Below are positions 9,388-18,751 of a stretch of DNA of 64,000 nt, in pieces (position 1 is the stretch's first letter; the number at the start of each line of letters is the position of its first letter). A model generated the notes under the pieces. That model saw only the letters and a program-made list of their open reading frames with translations, was not told where the DNA came from and made no database searches. The stretch lies in NCBI GenBank assembly GCA_018222825.1, contig JAAEZO010000001.1, positions 1 to 64,000 on the forward strand, given 5' to 3'. The position numbers were made by a program, and so were the translations under genes. The DNA comes from Gammaproteobacteria bacterium (GTDB lineage Bacteria; Pseudomonadota; Gammaproteobacteria; Enterobacterales; Aeromonadaceae).

Positions 9388-10176
9388 ATGAACCCCGCAT
9401 TATGGATTAGCAAAACCGGCCTCGATGCCCAGCAGACCAATATTTCGGTTACCTCCAACAACCTGGCCAACGCCAGCACCGTTGGTTTCAAGAAAGGCCG
9501 GGCCATTTTTGAAGACCTGCTGTATCAAAACGTGCACCAGCCGGGGGGGCGCGCCACCGCCGATACCAATTTGCCTTCGGGCCTGATGCTGGGGGCGGGC
9601 AGCAAGGTGGTGGCTACTCAGAAAACCTTTACCCAGGGCAGCGTACAAACTACCGATAACGCCCTTGATGTGATGATTGATGGCCGGGGTTTCTTCGAAG
9701 TCATGCTGCCCGACGGCACCACCGGCTATACCCGCAATGGTCAGTTTGCGCTTAACGATGAAGGCATTATCGTGACTCCCGGCAACGGCTATCCGTTGCA
9801 GCCGGAAATGCAGATTCCCGGCAATGCTCAGAGCATCAGCGTGGGTACCAACGGTGAGGTGTCGGTACAGCTGGCCGGCCAGGCCGACGCCCAGGTTATT
9901 GGCCAGCTGACGCTGACCGACTTCGCCAACCCAGCCGGACTGCAACCCAAGGGGGAAAACCTCTATCTGGCAACCCAGTCCAGCGGTGCGCCACTGCAGG
10001 GCATTGCCGGCGCCGATGGTTACGGCACCATCAAGCAGGGCATGCTGGAAACCTCCAACGTTAACGTGACCGAAGAGCTGGTCAACCTGATCCAGGCGCA
10101 GCGGGTGTACGAGATGAACTCCAAGGTGATCTCGTCGGTCGATGAAATGATGGCTTACGTTAACCAGCAGCTGTAA
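9388..10176 (+). CDS. flgG: FlgG distal rod protein
   Basis: MNPALWISKTGLDAQQTNISVTSNNLANASTVGFKKGRAIFEDLLYQ. Confidence 0.97.
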   Translation: MNPALWISKTGLDAQQTNISVTSNNLANASTVGFKKGRAIFEDLLYQNVHQPGGRATADTNLPSGLMLGAGSKVVATQKTFTQGSVQTTDNALDVMIDGRGFFEVMLPDGTTGYTRNGQFALNDEGIIVTPGNGYPLQPEMQIPGNAQSISVGTNGEVSVQLAGQADAQVIGQLTLTDFANPAGLQPKGENLYLATQSSGAPLQGIAGADGYGTIKQGMLETSNVNVTEELVNLIQAQRVYEMNSKVISSVDEMMAYVNQQL

Positions 10177-10182
10177 ACGGGC

Positions 10183-10893
10183 ATGTTAAACAGGAATAAC
10201 GTCATGCGTAGCATAATGGCAAGGTTCGGCCTGCTGGCCTTGTGTATTGGAGGGCTGTCGGCCTGCACCAGCACTCCCTATACCCCCAAACCTGATGATC
10301 CCGCCTTTGCGCCGGTTATCCCCAGCCTCAGTGAGCAGCAGCTGGAGCCGAACGGCGGTATTTACCGAGATAACTACGCCAACAGCCTGTATTCCGACAT
10401 AAAGGCGCACCGGGTGGGCGATATTATTACCGTCGACCTGGCCGAGTCTACCCGTGCCCAGAAGCGTGCTACCACCCAGCAGGGCAAAGACTCCAGTGTG
10501 AACATCAATCCGCTCAGCCTCGGTGGTGCGCCGGTCAATATCGGCGGTTATCCGCTGCAGGCGTCCATGTCTAGCAGCAACGAATTCGACGGTCAGGCCA
10601 ATACCAACCAAAGCAACAGCCTGCAGGGCAGCATCACCGTAAGCGTGGCTCAGGTGCTGGATAACGGTAATCTGCTGGTGCAGGGCGAAAAGTGGATCAT
10701 GCTCAATACCGGTGAAGAATACGTACGCATCAGCGGCATGATACGGCCGCAGGACATTGGTGCCGACAACCGGGTGGAGTCGACCCGGGTGGGCAACGCC
10801 CGCATCTATTACGGCGGCACCGGCGACTTTGCCAATACCCAGAGTCGCGGCTGGCTGGCCAAATTCTTCAACAGCCCCTGGTTGCCGTTTTAA
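10183..10893 (+). CDS. flgH: FlgH L-ring lipoprotein
   Basis: Lipobox GGLSACTS; GSITVSVAQVLDNGNLLVQGEKWIMLN. Confidence 0.96.
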   Translation: MLNRNNVMRSIMARFGLLALCIGGLSACTSTPYTPKPDDPAFAPVIPSLSEQQLEPNGGIYRDNYANSLYSDIKAHRVGDIITVDLAESTRAQKRATTQQGKDSSVNINPLSLGGAPVNIGGYPLQASMSSSNEFDGQANTNQSNSLQGSITVSVAQVLDNGNLLVQGEKWIMLNTGEEYVRISGMIRPQDIGADNRVESTRVGNARIYYGGTGDFANTQSRGWLAKFFNSPWLPF

Positions 10894-10940
10894 TGTCGCT
10901 GTTTGCAGGGTCGAATCTATTCGGCCAAAGGAGTTAATAA

Positions 10941-12044
10941 ATGAAACGGTTCACCTGCCTGTTATTGAGCATGGTTTTATTACCCGCTTTCACCATACCC
11001 GCCCAGGCGGCCCGCATCAAAGACATCAGCTCGGTGGCCGGCGTGCGCGCCAACCAGCTGGTGGGTTATGGTCTGGTGGTGGGCCTACCCGGTACCGGCG
11101 AACGGAACAACGCCTTTGCCGCCCAGACCTTTCGCACCATGCTTAACAACTTCGGCATTACCGTACCCGACAACCTTCGGCCCAAGATGAACGACGTGGC
11201 GCCGGTGGCGGTTCACGCCGAGTTGCCGGCGTTTGCCAAGCCGGGCCAGACCATCGATATTACCGTTTCTGCCATTGGCGAGGCCAAGAGCCTGCGTGGC
11301 GGCACCCTGCTGCAAACCTTTCTCAAAGGGGTGGATGGCCGGGTTTACGCCCTGGCACAGGGTAGCCTGGTGGTGGGTGGTCTGGGTGCCGAAGGCGCCG
11401 ATGGCTCTTCCATCATGATCAATATTCCCACCGTTGGCCGCATTCCCGGCGGTGCCATGGTGGAGCGCGAAGTGCAAAACTCGTTTGGTCGTGGCGACAC
11501 CATTACCTTTAACCTGCACCGCTCCGACTTTACTACCGCTAAACGGATGGCCGAGGTGATCAACGATCTGGTCGGCCCCAACAACGCCCAGGCGCTGGAT
11601 GCCACCTCGGTACAGGTGTATGCGCCGCGTGATCCGGGGCAGCGGGTCAGTTATCTGTCTACGCTGGAAAACCTGACCGTAGACGTGGCCGACGAAGCCG
11701 CCAAAATCATCGTCAATTCGCGCACCGGTACCGTGGTGATTGGCCAGTCGGTACAGCTGAAACCGGCGGCCATTACCCACGGCGGCCTGACCATTACCAT
11801 TTCTGAAAATCCTCAGGTATCTCAGCCCAATGCGCTGGCCGGTGGCGAAACCGTGGTGGTGCCCAACAGTAACATCAATGTAGAACAGCAAGACGGCCGT
11901 ATGTTCAAGCTGGACACCGGCACTACCCTGGATGACCTGGTGCGGGCGATTAATCAGGTCGGCGTGGCGCCCGGTGACCTGGTCGCCATCCTCGAAGCCC
12001 TGCGTCAGGCCGGCGCCATTCAGGGCGAGCTGGTGATTATTTAA
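10941..12044 (+). CDS. flgI: FlgI P-ring protein
   Basis: [31 protein letters not shown]. Confidence 0.97.
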   Translation: MKRFTCLLLSMVLLPAFTIPAQAARIKDISSVAGVRANQLVGYGLVVGLPGTGERNNAFAAQTFRTMLNNFGITVPDNLRPKMNDVAPVAVHAELPAFAKPGQTIDITVSAIGEAKSLRGGTLLQTFLKGVDGRVYALAQGSLVVGGLGAEGADGSSIMINIPTVGRIPGGAMVEREVQNSFGRGDTITFNLHRSDFTTAKRMAEVINDLVGPNNAQALDATSVQVYAPRDPGQRVSYLSTLENLTVDVADEAAKIIVNSRTGTVVIGQSVQLKPAAITHGGLTITISENPQVSQPNALAGGETVVVPNSNINVEQQDGRMFKLDTGTTLDDLVRAINQVGVAPGDLVAILEALRQAGAIQGELVII

Positions 12045-12050
12045 TTGAAC

Positions 12051-12142
12051 GTGAAGAGTAAGGGGAGGGGGCGCCGGAGCGAATGCATGCGACCGTCTGG
12101 CTTGGTGTTTTCCCCTCACGCCTCATCTATTTACGCCTCACG
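12051..12142. repeat. Second member of GTGA[AG]G...TCACGCC intergenic repeat family (flgI-flgJ)
   Basis: GTGAAGAGTAAGGGGA (12051-12066) facing TCCCCTCACGCC (12111-12122) plus TTTACGCCTCAC up to 12142. Confidence 0.5.
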
Positions 12143-12159
12143 ATGAAAGGAGTGACGGC

Positions 12160-13161
12160 ATGAAACCCACCGACTCATTCAACAACAGCCTGCTGGTCAA
12201 CGACATTCAGGGGCTGGACAAATTGCGCCAGCAGGGCTTTGAGCAAGATCGCGGCAAGGCGCTGGACGAAGCCGCGCGCCAGTTCGAGAGCCTGTTCACC
12301 CAGCAGCTGTTCAAGTCGATGCGTGCCGCCAACAAGGTGTTCGAGTCCAACAGCCCCATGAACAGCCGTTACACCCAGCATTATCAGGACATGCACGATC
12401 AGCAGATGTCCGCCGAGCTCAGCCGGCAGGGCAGCCTGGGGCTGGCAGACCTGGTCGCCCGCCAGCTGGGTGGTGAGCAAAACAAGGTGGAACCACCGGC
12501 CAAACACTTTGAACTGGCCGAGGTGCGTCGAGTGTCCGGCAAGGTGGTTCGGCCGCTTGAGCAGAGCTCGGGCGAGACACCCGAGGCAAAAGCGGATTCG
12601 AAACCGGGCGCAGAACCAGCTCGCCCCCCATTGCAGGCGGCGGCGACCTCCGGTAAAGAGTCGGTTACCTATAACGCCAGCGAGCCGTTTCGCTCACCCA
12701 AAGACTTTGTGCGTCGCCTGTTACCCGCGGCGACCGAAGCGGGCAAGCGGCTCGGTCTGCCGCCCGAGGCCATGCTGGCGCAGGCCGCGCTGGAAACCGG
12801 CTGGGGTAAAAAGATCATCGGCCAAAAAAATGGTGACTCCAGCCATAATCTTTTCGGCATCAAGGCCGATAACAGCTGGAAGCAAACAAAAACCTGGGTC
12901 AGCACTCTGGAATATGAGCAGGGAATCGCGGTAAAGGTACAGGCACCGTTTCGTGCTTATGGCTCTTTCAACGACAGCTTTAACGACTACGTGAATTTTT
13001 TGCACGACAATCCGCGTTACGGCGAGGCATTGCAGCAAACCGACTCGCCCCGGCAGTATTTCAATGCATTGCAAGAGGCCGGTTATGCCACCGACCCGAA
13101 GTATGCCGACAAACTGAGTTCCATTTTCAATACCGTAACCCGACTGGTATCACAAGCATAA
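12160..13161 (+). CDS. flgJ: FlgJ rod-capping protein / peptidoglycan hydrolase
   Basis: N-terminal rod-binding domain; C-terminal glucosaminidase AMLAQAALETGWGKKII...NLFGIKA. Confidence 0.96.
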   Translation: MKPTDSFNNSLLVNDIQGLDKLRQQGFEQDRGKALDEAARQFESLFTQQLFKSMRAANKVFESNSPMNSRYTQHYQDMHDQQMSAELSRQGSLGLADLVARQLGGEQNKVEPPAKHFELAEVRRVSGKVVRPLEQSSGETPEAKADSKPGAEPARPPLQAAATSGKESVTYNASEPFRSPKDFVRRLLPAATEAGKRLGLPPEAMLAQAALETGWGKKIIGQKNGDSSHNLFGIKADNSWKQTKTWVSTLEYEQGIAVKVQAPFRAYGSFNDSFNDYVNFLHDNPRYGEALQQTDSPRQYFNALQEAGYATDPKYADKLSSIFNTVTRLVSQA

Positions 13162-13170
13162 GGACACATC

Positions 13171-15132
13171 ATGGCTGTTGATATGTATCAAACCGGTGTC
13201 AGTGGTTTGCTGGCGGCTCAGGCCCAGCTGGCTACTACCGGCCATAACATCGCCAACGTTAATACCGAAGGCTTCAGTCGCCAGCGGGTAGAGCAAATGA
13301 CCACGCTGCAGATGTATTCGGGGGGCCAGTTTTACGGCACCGGCACTCGGGTAACCGACGTGACCCGCATGTATCAGGAATACGCCTTTAAAGACGTGCT
13401 CATCAATAATACCGAGAAGGCGGGCGCAGAAGCCTTGTATAACCACTTGAGCTTTCTCGATAAAGGACTGACCAGCACCAATCAGGGCATCGCCGCCAGT
13501 CTGGATGACTTGTATGGCGCCATTAACGCCGTAGCAGATAACCCCGGCAACCTAGGTAACCGGGAGCTGATGCTGGCCAATGCCAACGACATCGCCAATC
13601 ATTTCAACGAGTATTACAGCGCGCTAGAGCAGGAAATGACCATCAAGAATCGGGATCTCGAATCCCGAGCCGAGCACGTCACTTCTATCACCGCCGGTAT
13701 TGCCGAGCTTAATCAGCAAATCTTTAATTCCGGCCTTAACGGCACGCCCAACGACTTGCTCGACCAGCGCGACCGACTGATCCAGGAACTGGGGCAGGAA
13801 GTACAAATTACCACCATCAAAGACAAAAACGGCATGATCTCGGTGATGCTGGGCGGGCGCGAACCCTTGGTCAGTGGTAACCAGGCCTACGGCATGGAAG
13901 TGAGACCCGGCTCGCCGGATCCGCAACAAACCGAGCTGTATTTGACCAGCCCCAATAATCCGGATCAGGCCACCCGCATCAAGGGCAGTCAGGCTCTGGG
14001 TGGAGAAATGGGCGCCCTGTTTCATTACCGCGATCAGGTATTAGGCCCCAACCTGAGCGACATGGGTAAAACCGCTATCGCCATTGCCGACGCCTTTAAC
14101 CAGGTGCAGGCGCAGGGGGTGGATCTGAATGGCATTGCGGGCGAAAACTTCTTTAACGACATCAACGATCCCGATGCCCAGGCCCGTCGTTTCATAGGTA
14201 ACAACCCGGCCATCAGCGGCGCGGTTGAAATTACCGATACCGGTAAACTCACCGGCGGCGAATACACGCTTACATATCAAACCAATGGTGATTACCTGTT
14301 AACCGATGTCACCACCGGTGAGTCGTTCGGCATTAATGCGGCAGATGTAGATAACTCATCGCCTCCTGCACAAACCATTAATATGCCGGATTTGGGCTTC
14401 AGCTTTACCTTGAGCGACGTGCCCAATACCGGTGATGAAATGCAGTTAAGGCCCACCCGTCAGGGCGGCAATGATCTGGAAGTGAATCTGAACACCGGTG
14501 ACCAGATTGCAGCATCCGGTTCGGTGATGGTCAGTGCCAACAAAGACAATACAGGCACTGCCAAGGTAGACATCAAGTTGAATGAAGTCGCGCCACCGGC
14601 CACGGCTGTTCCCGAAGCTGATTACCCTCTGAGCCTGAAGGTGGAGGATGACGGAGCAGGTGGGCTGGTTTATAACGTACTCGATAAAAATGGCACCAGC
14701 CTGTTCAGTGGTGTGCCCGATGCCAATGGCAATATCGTCTTCAATGATGTGGAGCTGACTGTCAAAGGCGATGCCAAAGAGTTTGATCAGTTTGAGATTA
14801 AACAGGCGGGCGGCTCGGGCAACAACACCAATGCGCTGGCATTTGCCGAGTTGCAAAACAAGAAGTGGCTTAATAACGGCAAGTCGACCGTGACTGACAG
14901 CCTCAATAAAACCGCGGTAGAAATGGGCGGGCTCACCAAAAACCAGATGGTGAAAGCGATGGCCGCCGAAGCGGCCTACAACCAGTCTTACGACCGCATG
15001 CTGTCTACCTCCGGGGTTAATCTGGATGAAGAAGCCGCCAATCTGCTGCGTTTTCAGCAGTCTTACATGGCTTCGGCCCGAGTGGTGACAGTGGCCTCCG
15101 AGACCATGAACACGCTTCTGCAGATACGCTAA
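13171..15132 (+). CDS. flgK: FlgK hook-associated protein 1
   Basis: GVSGLLAAQAQLATTGHNIANVNTEGFSRQRVEQ; C-terminal NLLRFQQSYMASARVVTVASETMNTLLQIR. Confidence 0.96.
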   Translation: MAVDMYQTGVSGLLAAQAQLATTGHNIANVNTEGFSRQRVEQMTTLQMYSGGQFYGTGTRVTDVTRMYQEYAFKDVLINNTEKAGAEALYNHLSFLDKGLTSTNQGIAASLDDLYGAINAVADNPGNLGNRELMLANANDIANHFNEYYSALEQEMTIKNRDLESRAEHVTSITAGIAELNQQIFNSGLNGTPNDLLDQRDRLIQELGQEVQITTIKDKNGMISVMLGGREPLVSGNQAYGMEVRPGSPDPQQTELYLTSPNNPDQATRIKGSQALGGEMGALFHYRDQVLGPNLSDMGKTAIAIADAFNQVQAQGVDLNGIAGENFFNDINDPDAQARRFIGNNPAISGAVEITDTGKLTGGEYTLTYQTNGDYLLTDVTTGESFGINAADVDNSSPPAQTINMPDLGFSFTLSDVPNTGDEMQLRPTRQGGNDLEVNLNTGDQIAASGSVMVSANKDNTGTAKVDIKLNEVAPPATAVPEADYPLSLKVEDDGAGGLVYNVLDKNGTSLFSGVPDANGNIVFNDVELTVKGDAKEFDQFEIKQAGGSGNNTNALAFAELQNKKWLNNGKSTVTDSLNKTAVEMGGLTKNQMVKAMAAEAAYNQSYDRMLSTSGVNLDEEAANLLRFQQSYMASARVVTVASETMNTLLQIR

Positions 15133-15141
15133 GGAATCACG

Positions 15142-16404
15142 ATGCGCATAGCCAGTTTTCAATTTATTCAGCGTAACCTGGACAATATCAGTGCCCGTTC
15201 TTCCGAGGCCAACCGGCAGTTGGGTCAAATGTCGTCCGGCAAGCGGGTAGAATACGCCAGTGACGACCCGGTGGCAGCCAATGGCATTCTTAACTACAAG
15301 CAGGAACTGCGTAAGCTCGAACAATACCAGAACAACATCAACCTGGCCGAGAACCGGCTGCGCCGGGAAGAAACGGGGCTGACCAGCGGTGAAAATATTA
15401 CCCAGCAAATCAAAGAGATTATGCTGGGTGCTAACAACCCGGCGATAACTCAAAATGAACGCGATGCCTACAAATCCCAGTTACAGAGTCATATTGATGA
15501 AATGCTGGATATTGCCAACAGCAAAGACGAATTTGGTCAGGCTATTTTCGGCGGTTTTCAGACCGATAATGACCCCTTTACCCGCCAGCCAGACGGTAGC
15601 GTGAGCTACTCCGGCGATAGCGGCCAGCGGGAGATGATGGTGGGCGACAGCGTCAAAGTGGCTATTAACCACGATGGTGACCTGGTGTTTGGTGGTGTGC
15701 CCAACCCGCGCGGCGACTTTACTGCAAGTTATGACCTGGTTGCGGATCATCGGGAAGACCAGGTACGAGTAGAAAGCGCTAACATTGCAGACCGTGCTAA
15801 TTTTAGTGACCAAGAGCGCTATACCGTCGAGTTTGTTGGCGTGATACCTGCAGATCCAGAGTCGGAAGAAGTGTTTTATCAGATTAAAGATGAGAGCGGC
15901 AATGTCATGCTGCCTGCTGCTGCCGATCCGCAGTTGCCTTATAAACCCGGCGATAAGATAGAAGTAGACGGCCTGGAAATAGTAGTAAAAGGCGAAGCCA
16001 AAACAGGCGATAAAATCGAGCTTAACTCCACGGTTCAAGACGGTACCGGTCAGGATGATCGCGGCGTATTCGACATTTTAAACCGGGCCAAAGAGTGGCT
16101 CGAGAGCGATGGCCACACTCCCAGCGGCCAGAGTGAAATGATCGAAATTCTCGACGAACTCGATGCCATGGGGGGCCACTTTACTCAGGTTCGAGCCGAT
16201 ACCGGTAACCGTATGCGGCGACTGGACAACCAGAAAGAAACTCACGGCGACATGACGCTGACGCTGGAAAAACTGCGCAGCGGCATGGAAGACCTTGACT
16301 ACGCCAAGGCTACCGGCGAATTCAGTCAGACCATGGTTGCCCTGCAAGCCACCCAGACCATGTTTGGCAAGGTACAGAACATGAGTTTGTTTAATTACAT
16401 TTAA
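15142..16404 (+). CDS. flgL: FlgL hook-associated protein 3 (large central insert)
   Basis: N-term NISARSSEANRQLGQMSSGKRVEYASDDPVAANGIL; C-term LDYAKATGEFSQTMVALQATQTMFGKVQNMSLFNYI. Confidence 0.95.
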   Translation: MRIASFQFIQRNLDNISARSSEANRQLGQMSSGKRVEYASDDPVAANGILNYKQELRKLEQYQNNINLAENRLRREETGLTSGENITQQIKEIMLGANNPAITQNERDAYKSQLQSHIDEMLDIANSKDEFGQAIFGGFQTDNDPFTRQPDGSVSYSGDSGQREMMVGDSVKVAINHDGDLVFGGVPNPRGDFTASYDLVADHREDQVRVESANIADRANFSDQERYTVEFVGVIPADPESEEVFYQIKDESGNVMLPAAADPQLPYKPGDKIEVDGLEIVVKGEAKTGDKIELNSTVQDGTGQDDRGVFDILNRAKEWLESDGHTPSGQSEMIEILDELDAMGGHFTQVRADTGNRMRRLDNQKETHGDMTLTLEKLRSGMEDLDYAKATGEFSQTMVALQATQTMFGKVQNMSLFNYI

Positions 16405-16431
16405 TATGGTGAAAGGGAAGGCGTTAGCTGT

Positions 16432-16453
16432 AGGGTCGAATTTATTCGACCCT
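16432..16453. repeat. Perfect palindromic hairpin downstream of flgL
   Basis: AGGGTCGAA-TTTA-TTCGACCCT; related degenerate copy at 10907-10926. Confidence 0.6.
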
Positions 16454-16475
16454 GATGATGGGGTTCCATTATCGT

Positions 16476-16536
16476 TCACGCCTCACGCCTCACGCCTCAC
16501 GCCTCACGCCTCACGCCTCACGCCTCACGCCTCACG
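16476..16536 (+). repeat. Heptanucleotide tandem repeat (TCACGCC)x8 plus partial unit
   Basis: Eight perfect TCACGCC units 16476-16531 followed by TCACG. Confidence 0.98.
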
Positions 16537-16631
16537 GCCCATAATTTCTCCTAAAGCTTCCCTTCGCCATGCCGATACTCATATGTAACCAGGCAAGAAA
16601 ATATTCCGACAATTTAGCGCGTAAAAAACTT

Positions 16632-16658
16632 TAAAGTCGTTACTTTCCTTGCCGATAA
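16632..16658 (+). promoter_or_regulatory. sigma-28 promoter for flagellin
   Basis: TAAAGTCG-N11-GCCGATAA. Confidence 0.9.
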
Positions 16659-16718
16659 CCTAATCAAGAACGCAACACCGGCATGGCGCCGGAAAGAACC
16701 TCAACGGAGAGTTTAATT

Positions 16719-18209
16719 ATGGCGATTACAGTCAACACCAACGTTACCGGCATGACCGCACAGCGTAACCTGAACCAGTCAAGCAGCGCTCTGGCCACCT
16801 CCATGGAGCGACTCGCCACCGGTAGCCGCATCAACTCCGCCAAAGACGATGCCGCCGGTCTGCAAATTTCCAACCGTCTGAACTCTCAGGTACGTGGTTT
16901 GGGTGTGGCGATGAAGAACGCCAGCGACGGTATCTCTATCGCACAAACCGCAGAAGGCGCGATGAACGAGTCCACCAACATACTGCAACGTATGCGTGAC
17001 CTGGCTCTGCAGTCATCTAACGGTACTAACTCATCTGATGACCGCAAGGCTATCCAGAAAGAAGTAAGCGCCCTGCAAAGCGAACTGACTCGTATTGCCG
17101 AGACTACCTCCTTCGGTGGCCAGAACCTGATCGACGGTAGCTTCGGCAGCCGCACCCTGCAGGTGGGCGCCAATGCGAATGAAACTATCGATTTGTCTTT
17201 GAAAAGTGTAGCCGCCAATGCTATTGGCTCGCATCGTACAACGCTTGCAGCGGGAACAGCAGCAACTGCAGGTCTTGGTGGAGGTACGGCCGCATCTGCA
17301 GCTTTGCCTGCCGATAATGGTATCACCGCGGATACGATTACTATCAATGGTAACAAAACGGCAGATGTTACAGTTAATGCCGGTGATAGCGCTAAAGATA
17401 TCGCTTCGGCTATTAACGCCGAAAGTGCAGATACCGGCGTCACTGCCGAAGCCAGAACTGAAGCCGTTTTATCCGGCTTGACTGCTAGTGGACAGATTAG
17501 CTTTGAGTTAAATGGCACCGCCGTGTCTGCAAATGTCGCGGATGCCAATGATCTGTCTACCCTGGCTGATGCGGTAAATGCTAAATCGTCAGAGACCGGT
17601 GTTAAGGCATCGGTAGATGGCGGTTCTCTCACCTTTGTGAACGATAAGGGTGAAGACATTGATATTGCGGAGTTTACTGGTGCTGGCGCCTCCTTGCAGG
17701 GCAAGGATATTGATGGAAATGATGCCGGCGCTGCGGTTGCTATCGTAGCCAGTGATGGTGCAGCGGGCACAACTACCGACTCAACGACTGTGGCGGGTTC
17801 AGTGCGTTTGAATTCCACGGAATCATTTGCTGCTACGGCTGGTACTGTGAATGCCACGATTGATCTTGGTACGACCGCTGAATTCTCTAAGCTTAAAGCG
17901 GTTTCTACACTGGATTTGTCTAGTCAGTCAGGTGCACAGTCTGCCATTGCAGTTCTCGATGGTGCCATCGGTATGATCGATGACCAGCGTTCCGATCTGG
18001 GTGCGATGCAGAATCGTCTGAACAGCACCATCAACAACCTGGCCAACACTCGTGAAAATGCCGCTGCCGGTATGTCTCGCATCAAGGATGTGGATTTTGC
18101 CCAGGAAACCGTAAACCTGACCAAGCAGCAGATTCTGCAGCAGGCTGGTACTTCCATCCTGGCGCAAGCCAAGCAAATTCCGCAGGCGGCACTGTCACTG
18201 CTCGGTTAA
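16719..18209 (+). CDS. Flagellin
   Basis: [54 protein letters not shown] and C-term [40 protein letters not shown]. The ORF-track start (16683) is likely 36 nt too early. Confidence 0.97.
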   Translation: MAITVNTNVTGMTAQRNLNQSSSALATSMERLATGSRINSAKDDAAGLQISNRLNSQVRGLGVAMKNASDGISIAQTAEGAMNESTNILQRMRDLALQSSNGTNSSDDRKAIQKEVSALQSELTRIAETTSFGGQNLIDGSFGSRTLQVGANANETIDLSLKSVAANAIGSHRTTLAAGTAATAGLGGGTAASAALPADNGITADTITINGNKTADVTVNAGDSAKDIASAINAESADTGVTAEARTEAVLSGLTASGQISFELNGTAVSANVADANDLSTLADAVNAKSSETGVKASVDGGSLTFVNDKGEDIDIAEFTGAGASLQGKDIDGNDAGAAVAIVASDGAAGTTTDSTTVAGSVRLNSTESFAATAGTVNATIDLGTTAEFSKLKAVSTLDLSSQSGAQSAIAVLDGAIGMIDDQRSDLGAMQNRLNSTINNLANTRENAAAGMSRIKDVDFAQETVNLTKQQILQQAGTSILAQAKQIPQAALSLLG

Positions 18210-18224
18210 TTGCTTAAAGTTGTT

Positions 18225-18249
18225 ACCGGGGGCCTTGCCCCCGGTTTTT
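18225..18249 (+). terminator. Rho-independent terminator after flagellin
   Basis: ACCGGGGGC-CTT-GCCCCCGGT followed by TTTT. Confidence 0.92.
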
Positions 18250-18316
18250 CGCTGTTTAGCTTAGTTTTCTGATTATCAAGCCCTCCTCAAAACTCAGGCT
18301 GTTAAGCTAAACAGCG
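18250..18316. repeat. 14-bp perfect inverted repeat between flagellin and flaG
   Basis: CGCTGTTTAGCTTA (18250-18263) and TAAGCTAAACAGCG (18303-18316); AGTTTT/AAAACT pairing inside. Confidence 0.8.
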
Positions 18317-18360
18317 GTTTCATCAAGGTAAATGTGTACTGGCCGCAAAGGCCCAAGGAC

Positions 18361-18741
18361 ATGACGATGGATACTCTTCCCTTAACGCAAAAATCACCTG
18401 TGCTGACGTCGGATGCCGGTCAAAAGCTTCAAGCCGTTACTCAGCCAGCAGGCAGTGAAACCACGCAAACTACCCAGGCGGTGCAGGCAGCAGACAAGCC
18501 CGTTGCCTCAGAGCTTTCTACCGAGCAACTGGAAGAAATGGCCGGTCAGATGGAGTCATTTATCGGCAGTTTCAACCGGGGCCTCAAGTTCAGAGTAGAT
18601 GAAGACTCGGGGCGTAGTGTGGTGACGGTGGTAGATAATCACAGTGGTGATATCATTCGCCAGATCCCGTCCGAAGAACTGCTGGATGTGATCACCCGTC
18701 TGGCAGAAGCCTCCGGCGGTTTAATCGACACCAAGGCATAG
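18361..18741 (+). CDS. flaG: FlaG family protein
   Basis: LKFRVDEDSGRSVVTVVDNHSGDIIRQIPSEELLDVITRLAE. Confidence 0.93.
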   Translation: MTMDTLPLTQKSPVLTSDAGQKLQAVTQPAGSETTQTTQAVQAADKPVASELSTEQLEEMAGQMESFIGSFNRGLKFRVDEDSGRSVVTVVDNHSGDIIRQIPSEELLDVITRLAEASGGLIDTKA

Positions 18742-18751
18742 GAGTTACACA

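Noticed and set aside
16476-16536. Tandem TCACGCC array as a CRISPR array
   Set aside because: 7-bp units with no spacers; it is a microsatellite.
16406-16588. 60-aa ORF MVKGKALAVGSNLFDPDDG...TPHASRLTPHASRL
   Set aside because: Translation of the palindrome and heptanucleotide repeat, not a gene.
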